64,000 bases of DNA from Favolaschia claudopus (lineage: Eukaryota > Basidiomycota > Agaricomycetes > Agaricales > Mycenaceae): NCBI GenBank assembly GCA_037176885.1, contig JAWWNJ010000071.1, positions 372,001-436,000 of the forward strand, given 5' to 3'. This document shows positions 57,250 to 64,000 of this stretch, piece after piece. The notes beneath the pieces were generated by a model. It was not told where the DNA came from. It did no database searches and was given only the letters and a program-made list of their open reading frames with translations. How positions within the stretch are numbered: position 1 is the first letter of the stretch; each line of letters begins with the position of its first letter. Both the position numbers and the translations under genes were made by a program.

Positions 57250-58698
57250 CTAGTTTTTACCTGGAAATTTCCGACCTGAAGGCAGTGGTGTCAAGTTCAG
57301 TAAGCATACTTTATAACACACGACACGTACTCCATTGATCGAAGAACCGAAACCGCCAAGCGAGATATGACTGTCTTGATTGTTCATCGACCGGAGAGTT
57401 TCTCTTGAATTCAAACTATCACCCGGTTAGACGTCGATATGACTAGGCCAACAAGCTTGTTTACCTCGCAAGAAGAGAGTTTGAATACACTGGACATGAG
57501 TTAGTAACAAGTCGGAATGACGGACGAATTAGCCTCTCACTTCGCGAGGAAATGAGAAATATCGCAATCCATATCACTATCATATTGTTCAGACCCAGTG
57601 GGCTGCACCCGTAGGAAGCAAAACTCACTTTTATCCTTCATTGTAATATACTGGGAAGACGGTGTTAATATTTTTTGACCTGCCACACTGCAGAAAAATG
57701 GAAAAGATTACGAAGACAATCGTGAGTATCTGCGATGCCCTGATGTTGAGGCATGGTTGAATACAATGAAGAATTTATCAAGAACACATTCGTACGTTAC
57801 CAACATCCCTGTTTCTGTATTTCAAGTCAATAGGCTGATCAAGACCGGTATGTCGAGCTACAAACCTATCGCCCATAAAATAATTTTATAGCAACGGTCC
57901 GGCGTTGTAAGAGGTTCCTCTGGCAATAGAGAAGCGTCACCAGCGTCCCGGTGGTCAGAACGTCGTTAGCCGCGCCAGCGCACCAACAAGTCGTCGACAG
58001 CCAGCCCCAACTTACAAGATAGCTCTGCAGAGAGGGCAGACGAACAGTCATTACGAATACCAGTAAGGACCCAACGAAGCGAACGAAAGAGAGAAGGCAG
58101 ATGAGGGTGGGGATGGTGAGCTTTCTAGAAAGGCTATAAATGCGGACTGCAAAGAAGGCTTCAACTAGTTGAGATTCAGTTAGCGATAATAAATTCCGAT
58201 TAGTAGAGACTCACCAGCTTGCTCAATGAGAGCAGAAAAGAAAACCGCAATGTCCAGGCCGAGTGGTAGTCGCGTAAGAATGCGCTCTGCATGACCGAAG
58301 TCTAGGATTGTGTATTGATACAACGCGTGTGCGATGCAAATTGTGTGAGCGACTTCGCAAATCCTGTGCCCATGTCATTCCAGTTGACATGCCACAGAAC
58401 CAGCTTACCAGACAAAGCCAACCTAACCACGAGTGCAGGCGAATTCAGACATGCAACACTCGTTTTGTTGTGATTTCTTACCAGGGCTTTCAGTTTGCGC
58501 GAATCGTCCGGAAAGCGGGAATATTACATGTAAGCTTGGAGGGTGGTTATTCCCAGAAGCACGCAGGATAACAAGACTCCGATTTGGTAGGCACCTTACA
58601 AACAAGATGTCAAACCTGGGACATGATAATGGAAAACTTCACGGCTGAAGCTCACCGATAGTGCCATGAGCGTCGAATGTAACGATTGAGGAATCCAT
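57250..58698 (-). pseudogene. DUF6534-type membrane protein gene with an in-frame stop
   Basis: Exon pieces on the minus strand follow the basidiomycete DUF6534 pattern. They are MDSSIVTFDAHGTIGAYQIG, then VLLSCVLLGITTLQAYM, a TAA stop (58526-58524), then YSRFPDDSRKLKAL, VAHTICIAHALYQYTILDFG, FFAVRIYSLSRKL and AGAANDVLTTGTLVTLLY. At the C-terminus are YSNSLLAR joined to LNSRETLRSM. Several transmembrane helices are expected (typically seven in the family). The stop replaces a position where the family usually has tyrosine (QAYxYYSRFP), so a single base change would explain it. The rest of the gene is well preserved, so inactivation is recent, or the stop is a sequencing error. The region around 57650-57880 (between LLQRR and the C-terminal exons) is not resolved. 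The function of the family is unknown. Confidence 0.72.
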
Positions 58699-59200
58699 GA
58701 GCTATGGGTGTATGGATTGGACGACCGATGTGAACGGTCGCTGAGTCTTGGAATATATACGCACCAATCTTGGACGTCCCAAGAAGCACAACGAGGTAAC
58801 AGGAAGAGATGCAGATGGTGATAGATGCGGCGAGGCCGGAGAAAATTGCTGAGCCAGAAGTCGATTCCAACATCTAGAGATAGACGGTCTTTCAAGAGTG
58901 ACATCGCCTGACAGAAGAAATTCGCGGAATGGGTGAAAGCCCGGTCAATCAGGAAAAAATTATGTTGAGGGCCGCAACCTCATTTCAGATTCACGGGGGT
59001 GGCGATCACACGTTACCGAAACCCTCAGCAGTAGAGCCTGGGCGTCAGAAGGAGGACCTAAATGAATAGTGTGAATTTAATACGGAAGATGCAAGACACC
59101 TCCAAAGCAAAGTTGGTGCCAAGTATTAATCAGATGCAGCACGACGTCAACATGCGCCTCCACTACAGACGCAGTATTGTCTCCGCCGGAACATGATATT
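58699..59200. other. Spacer between the DUF6534-type and MAPEG-like genes
   Basis: One minus-strand frame at 58652-58873 encodes a hydrophobic stretch (SGLAASITICISSCYLVVLL) and overlaps the start of the DUF6534-type gene in another phase. It could be a piece of another membrane protein gene, but I cannot connect it to anything. Confidence 0.35.
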
Positions 59201-59976
59201 TCAAGCTATCACAACATCCCAGATAGCATTTAAGATCGCCCCGAGGGCGGTTACATGGCTGCAAGTCCTCGCCAAATCGACGTCAAGCACATACGCCGGC
59301 GCAAAGACAAAGAGTTTGAGGAAGACGTGTAAAACCAGCGCATTCAGCGCAGTTGACCCCGCTGGTGTCAACCTATCCGACCCTGAGACACTCGACGCAA
59401 AGAGCGCGGCGGCCAGAGCGTAGGCTGTGAGCGGGGGGAATCAGCCGTAGTTGGACTTGAGGTTGGGAGGAGATGCATACCCGGAAATATGTCGTACAAA
59501 GCCTCATGTGTCGCGACCATTCGATGTGGCAGCCCAGTTAAATGGCGTTTGATGAGACGCGGTTCTGCATGGGCAATTTTAGTCGCTACAATCGTACAAG
59601 TCCATGACGGCGACGAACCTTTGTTCTTGTATCCCGTCTTGTTCCCCATAAGCTGCGCAGTCACAGACATGATGGCGCTCAACACAAAGACGCCGAAGAC
59701 ATAAAATAGGGACAGCAACGCTACGGCTTTCAGGGGTTTACTCTCAATCGCAGACGTGCCGTTGGAGACCCTCAGCAAAGCGCCAGAAAGCAGAGGCGTC
59801 AGGAAGCGAGCGCTGAGACCAGTGGGCGAGGAGAGGAAGCGCGATACTGGAATGGCGCTGAGATCAATAAGCAAACCACCGAGTGAGAAGCTGTAGGCGC
59901 GAGTTGAGCGCTTGCGAAGAAGGAAACAAAGCGAGCTCCTCACAAGATAGTCGAAACCGTAGACTCTCGCGGCCAA
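59201..59976 (-). CDS. MAPEG-like membrane protein
   Basis: Joined exons contain KPLKAVALLSLFYVFGVFVL, SVTAQLMGNKTGYKNK, LIKRHLTGLPHRMVATHEAL, YDIFPG and ALNALVLHVFLKLFVFAPAY, ending ILNAIWDVVIA at 59201. The pattern of a GY-N segment, an R-x-x-x-x-HE segment and later helices is that of MAPEG proteins (membrane-associated eicosanoid and glutathione metabolism), where an arginine and a histidine lie near the glutathione site. Three to four transmembrane helices are expected and the location is probably the ER. The family core is about 150 aa; the start at 59976 (MAARVYGF) adds about 80 residues of uncertain origin, so a later start is possible. The enzymatic reaction is not known. Confidence 0.68.
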
Positions 59977-60276
59977 TCGAGCAGAGACTTGCTAGCCATG
60001 ATGAGGGTAGAGACGAAAATTGTCGAGGACTCGAGGTGCAACGTGATATCGACCGGGTATCATTACGATTCTATGGGCGAGTCCGGGACCAGCGTTTAGG
60101 GTTCAACCAGGAAATTTGGGGCAGAATATATCCAAATTTTGCAGATGTAACACATCTGAAGATTGTCTGGAGATGGAAGTTAGATGAAAGTGAGAAAGCC
60201 TGAGCCTAACCCTAACCCAAGACGCGTTGTGTGGCTTTGTGGACGTGCCTCTTTCTTCTGTACCACCACTATCCTC
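59977..60276. promoter_or_regulatory. Divergent promoter between the MAPEG-like gene and cyclophilin
   Basis: The two starts are 300 bp apart and point away from each other. The spacer contains CCTAACCCTAACCC (about 60206-60219), a telomere-like tract, about 60 bp before the cyclophilin ATG. Confidence 0.45.
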
Positions 60277-61436
60277 ATGTCTTCTACTCGTCCTATCGTG
60301 TTTATGGACATCAACATTGGAGAAACGCCAGCGGGGCGTCTCAAGATGGAACTGTTCAACGACATTGTACCAAAGTTCGTTATATTCAAAGCGAACGCCT
60401 CGACACCGAAAACTTGCGACGACATTTGGAGCCAGAGCAGCAAGATCTGAGACGAAGAGACTACGATCTCGGCGCAGCTATGGCTCTTATGAGGTTGTCT
60501 TCACCGCAAGTTTTGGCGTCGATTGGTTTTCTGCTAGGCTATCGCGTTTCCTTTGCTCATTTCGCTTTAGAACGGCGGAAAACTTCCGCCAGCTTTGTAC
60601 GGGCGAATATCGGTCTGTGCCAAGTTTCATCGCGCAATGAACAATGTCTAACTGCTGCCTCCAGCGTTAATTCGCGGCCTCAGGGCTACAAAAATGCGAC
60701 GTTCCACAGGTGCGCGTTGGCGCCATTTAATCGAGGGATGGCTTGCTGAGGTCCATGCGCTCCAGAGTGTCAGTCAACACAATCTTGGTCTTCGTTTTTT
60801 GCTGAACAAATTTCAATCAGAGTGCCCAATTTCATGTGCCAAGGTTCGTCTCAAACTTTCGTCATCCGCTAAATGACTGATTTTCCCATCCAGGTGGCGA
60901 TTTCCTCAAAGGCGACGGAACGGGGAGCTTTTCGATATACGGAGACAAGTTTCCGGTGCGCATCTTGCTTCATCCGCCTTTTCTTCGTCAGATCTAACTC
61001 TCGATCTTCACCCAGGATGAAAATTTCCAAGAAAAGCACCTTGTTCCCGGTTTACTATCCATGGTGCGTTACATCCCAATCGTGTTGTCTACGCTCCTTT
61101 TCTGACGCGGACTCGCGCCCGCAGGCCAACTCCGGCCCAAACACCAACGGCTGCCAGGTCTGCGCCGTGTTCTCTCCCTCCTCGCTCTCGACTCGACTGA
61201 CGTGAGACATGTTAGTTCTTCATCACAACCGCAAAATGCGAATTCCTCGACGGAAAGCACGTCGTCTTCGGCAAAGTCATCGACGGGATGCTCACTCTGC
61301 GTAAAATCGAAGCCGTGCAGACAGGTCCGAACAATAGGCCAAAGCTTGTCGTTAAGATCACTGGTGCGTCGTCTCTCTCTGCGTTTCTGTGAAGGGAGCG
61401 GAGCTGACTCGATTGGCAGAATGCGGGGAGATGTAG
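60277..61436 (+). CDS. Cyclophilin, PPIH-like peptidyl-prolyl isomerase
   Basis: The enzyme catalyses cis-trans isomerisation of peptidyl-proline bonds. Exon 1 reads [20 protein letters not shown]. Further exons give [81 protein letters not shown], then [20 protein letters not shown] and the end [18 protein letters not shown]. Active-site Arg (FHR), QGGDF, the [15 protein letters not shown] segment and the H of LDGKHVVFG are present. The CGEM-type end and overall sequence resemble PPIH, a cyclophilin of the U4/U6 snRNP. There are five or more introns. The gene looks intact. PPIH identity is a judgement from the C-terminus; another small cyclophilin is possible. Confidence 0.88.
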
Positions 61437-61689
61437 AAAGCTCTGTAAACGCTATCCTCCGTTTCCATAAAAAATACATTTTACATTCATCTTTACATTG
61501 TATGTGTGCTTTACAAACATGAGGTAGTGGTGGTATCATATACATTACATTGATTGCGTTGTGGTCATATGTGTGTCTCTGGTCTAAGCGTGAAGCTCAT
61601 AGCGTAGCGTAGATATTACCTGTGACAATACGAATAAAAGAGTCTGTCTGTTCCGGATCCGAGTGTGCCGAGTAGTGAGAGAGGACCTG
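61437..61689. other. Convergent 3' spacer between cyclophilin and FAB1
   Basis: The two neighbouring genes converge on this 253-bp spacer, so it should hold both polyadenylation regions. AATAAA-like sequences (AATAAAAGAG, about 61633) are present on the + strand. Confidence 0.45.
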
Positions 61690-64000
61690 TCATAACACGC
61701 TGGGCAGCATTGCTGGGTCGTTAATGGGCTTGATGTGTTCGTCCGTCGAGCGGGACCATTTATCTGTGAGTCATAAGTGAATGAGTGGAGAAAGAAGCAG
61801 AGGAGGAAAGGCACGTACCAGGACAAGCAAGAAAATATCCCTCCAAGGCGCTGACGAACCGATCCTGATACTCCGTGGGCGGTATAACCGTCACCTCCTT
61901 GCCGTTCCCAGAATTCAGCCCCTGCTTCGCCTTGTACTCGAGGGTCTTCGCGAAGGTATAACTGCCGATAGTGTCGACGAGCCCGCAGGCGATCTGCTTG
62001 CGCTCTTGATCGACACCGAGGAGAAGGCTAATGCAAGTAAGAGGTGAGGAAACGCAAGAGGGAGCATGAGAGGGAGCTTACGAATAATCCATGATGTTGC
62101 TCTTGGCCAGGAAGTCCGCGTCGCTCTTGATAGCCTCATGTAACACCACCTTGGAATGTGGCCGAACAAGCGTCAGTGTACGTTGTTGCCCTGCACACGC
62201 GTCAAAAAGTCATCCGACATCGAAGGCACCACACTCACCCTCAATCCACTCCCCATCGAACAACGTCCTAACATCCTTGTCCTTCGCCGCTCCAGACGCA
62301 CTAGACTTGACCTTCCGCCCCTGGATCCCCTTCAAGTCGAACGTCTTCACAATCTTCTGGTCGTAGAACAAATTCTCCATGACCAGCAAATCCGCCTTGG
62401 ACTGCACATTCCCCGTCTCGAGGTTTCGGATCTCAATGGTGTAGAACCCAATCAACTTCGCCAACACGGTCGCCTTGCTGGCTGTGGCGTCCATATACCG
62501 GAAGTACGACGGTGCGAGCTCAATCAGGACTTGTCTGCCCACCGAGCGGTCGTTAGCACATCGTATTTTCCGCCGACAACGGACGGAGAGAGACTCACAA
62601 ATCGGCCACGTTCCACGCATTCACAAGGGTCTTGATGATAAACCGGTCGTCCGCTGTCTTCCAGAAGTTGCTCTTACTCTTTCCCCCCTCTGCCGCCCAG
62701 TTCGCGCTCTTCGACAAACTCTTCACGAATACGTCCTCAATCCCGCATCGCCTACGGAGATTGTCAAATTGCTTGGCGTAGTAGATGGTGCAGCTGAACT
62801 TGAGCCGCTTGCCGACGGTCCAGTCGTACTTGATATGCGGCCGCTCGTCTATGGAAAAAGGATCCGCGGTCGCAGCCGTGAGCAGCCCGTGATGATTCTT
62901 GGAAAACATGGAAGGCCGGGGGATCTCGCCATTGTTCAGGAGGAGTTTCATTGCGCTGCTGATCCCACTGGTAAGAGTGTTGGTGAACGAAGACGGTGTC
63001 GGAGTTGGTGCAGATGGTGGTTCTGCTGTCACAGTCGCCGTCGATGCATCCTTCTCATGCTTCGTTTTCGGCTTCGCGTTCTCGGAATCGTCGACAACAG
63101 AACCCTCCTTACTCCGACCCCCCACCGTCGAGTCGCTATCCACAGAGATAATCGAGCCCGCCTTTCCGCGTTTGACATGTATATCGGTAAACATGGATCC
63201 CGCGAGGAAGCTTTCAGACAATCTCGACCCAGGACGCGACGCGGGCGCCCCCTCCACCGAACTCGCCTCGATCTCGTGCAATATCCTCCCAACCTCCTCT
63301 GCTGTCGCATCAACACTACTCACTTCCCCGCCCACCGCATGTCGACTGATCTGCACGTCAGGCTTGCTCCAAGCCGATGGCGGCACGATGCCTGACCCAG
63401 AGGACGACGCCTTCGTCGCCGCGCTGCCAAGGCTACTAAAACGCGATCCGCCGGGAAGCATTGAGATCCCATCGATCGGACTCTTCTGTCGCAGCACTTC
63501 CCGCAATGACAAAAGCGACGTAACGTCCCGCGGATGCTCCTTCCGAGAGATGACCGCTGAATACTCTTCTGGCTCATACCAAACTACACCGTCCTGGTCT
63601 GGGTCCGGTGAACTCGGTGTCGACGACGAGGTGAAAAGCTGTTTGTAGTTGCTCGGTGCGACTTTGGCGGAGAAGAACGACGACGGTGAGCCGCTGACTT
63701 GGGAACTGGGCGTCAGGACGGTAGGAGACGACAAGGCTGCGCGTACGAGCGACATGCTCCCAAGCTCGCGCGCATAGTCCGTAGTGCTGATAATAAACCA
63801 AAACATCATCAAACCACAGAAAAAGGACGATGACACCAAACCAAGCTCACCTCATCGTAAACGCGATGATACTGCCCCAGTCGTCCTCTCGCACAATGAT
63901 ATTACACCCCGGCCCAATATGACAACCCTTACCCCACCACTCGGGTTCCGACACCTCCATCTTCTGCTGCGCCTCACGATTCCGCTTGCTCTTACCCCGC
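61690..64000 (-). CDS. FAB1: FAB1/PIKfyve phosphatidylinositol-3-phosphate 5-kinase, 3' part
   Basis: This enzyme makes PI(3,5)P2 from PI3P on endosomes and vacuoles and controls vacuole size and traffic. Only the C-terminal part lies in the window; the gene continues beyond 64000. The segment nearest the edge reads EPEWWGKGCHIGPGCNIIVR then GSIIAFTM. A long Ser-rich linker follows (about 63000-63800). The kinase domain starts PHIKYDWTVGKRLKFSCTIY, with the nucleotide loop SKSNFWKTADDRFIIKTL, then SNIMDYS joined to LLLGVDQERKQIACGLVDTI and GSYTFAKTLEYKAKQGLNSG. The C-terminus is DKWSRSTDEHIKPINDPAML plus PSVL, stop at 61690. The DYS-LLLGVD and LVDTIG motifs are diagnostic for PIPK-fold lipid kinases. 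Exon joints near 62020-62250 are approximate. It appears intact. Confidence 0.92.

Noticed and set aside
62475..63648. Plus-strand frames of 306 and 249 aa
   Set aside because: They are antisense to the FAB1 kinase exons, whose family motifs are unambiguous.

Overview
The window is nuclear DNA of a filamentous basidiomycete, most likely an Agaricomycete. The support is many short (about 45-75 bp) GT-AG introns, several FunK1 fungal-type kinase genes, basidiomycete-type F-box proteins, an S53 sedolisin, a DUF6534-type membrane protein and a tyrosine-recombinase relic. All assignments come from reading translations and motifs by eye; no searches were run.

Layout. 1-8.1 kb is gene-poor, with one MITE-like inverted-repeat element (827-1545). 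8.1-13.7 kb holds two F-box paralogues, A (+) and B (-). 14.0-16.7 kb holds two short FunK1 paralogues (K1 +, K2 -). 18.2-24.2 kb is a conserved island: an SPO14-type phospholipase D and a VelB-like velvet regulator. 24.7-35.4 kb is a FunK1 array on the + strand (K3, K4, a scrambled relic field, full-length K5, K6) with an F-box relic after K3. 36.2-44.0 kb is another kinase-like gene split by a 6.9-kb inverted-repeat element that contains further nested elements. 44.1-49.0 kb, all on the - strand, holds FunK1 K7, F-box paralogue C and F-box gene D. 49.8-51.8 kb encodes a probable C2H2 zinc-finger protein, 52.5 kb half an HMG box, 53.6-55.8 kb a secreted sedolisin, 57.2-58.7 kb a DUF6534-type gene with an in-frame stop, and 59.2-60.0 kb a MAPEG-like membrane protein. 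60.3-61.4 kb is a cyclophilin and 61.7 kb to the window edge is the 3' part of a FAB1/PIKfyve lipid kinase.

Biology. Conserved eukaryotic genes (PLD, velvet, cyclophilin, FAB1) are set among lineage-expanded FunK1 and F-box genes and mobile DNA. Two observations stand out. First, only K5 keeps both catalytic aspartates of FunK1. The six short paralogues are intact reading frames of 358-402 aa, yet all replace the DFD aspartate with glycine, and some also change HRD; they look like a tandem pseudokinase family. Second, the 6.9-kb element begins with GT and is followed directly by AG, so removal as one intron would restore the kinase frame exactly, as in an introner-like insertion. Whether either is functional is inference.
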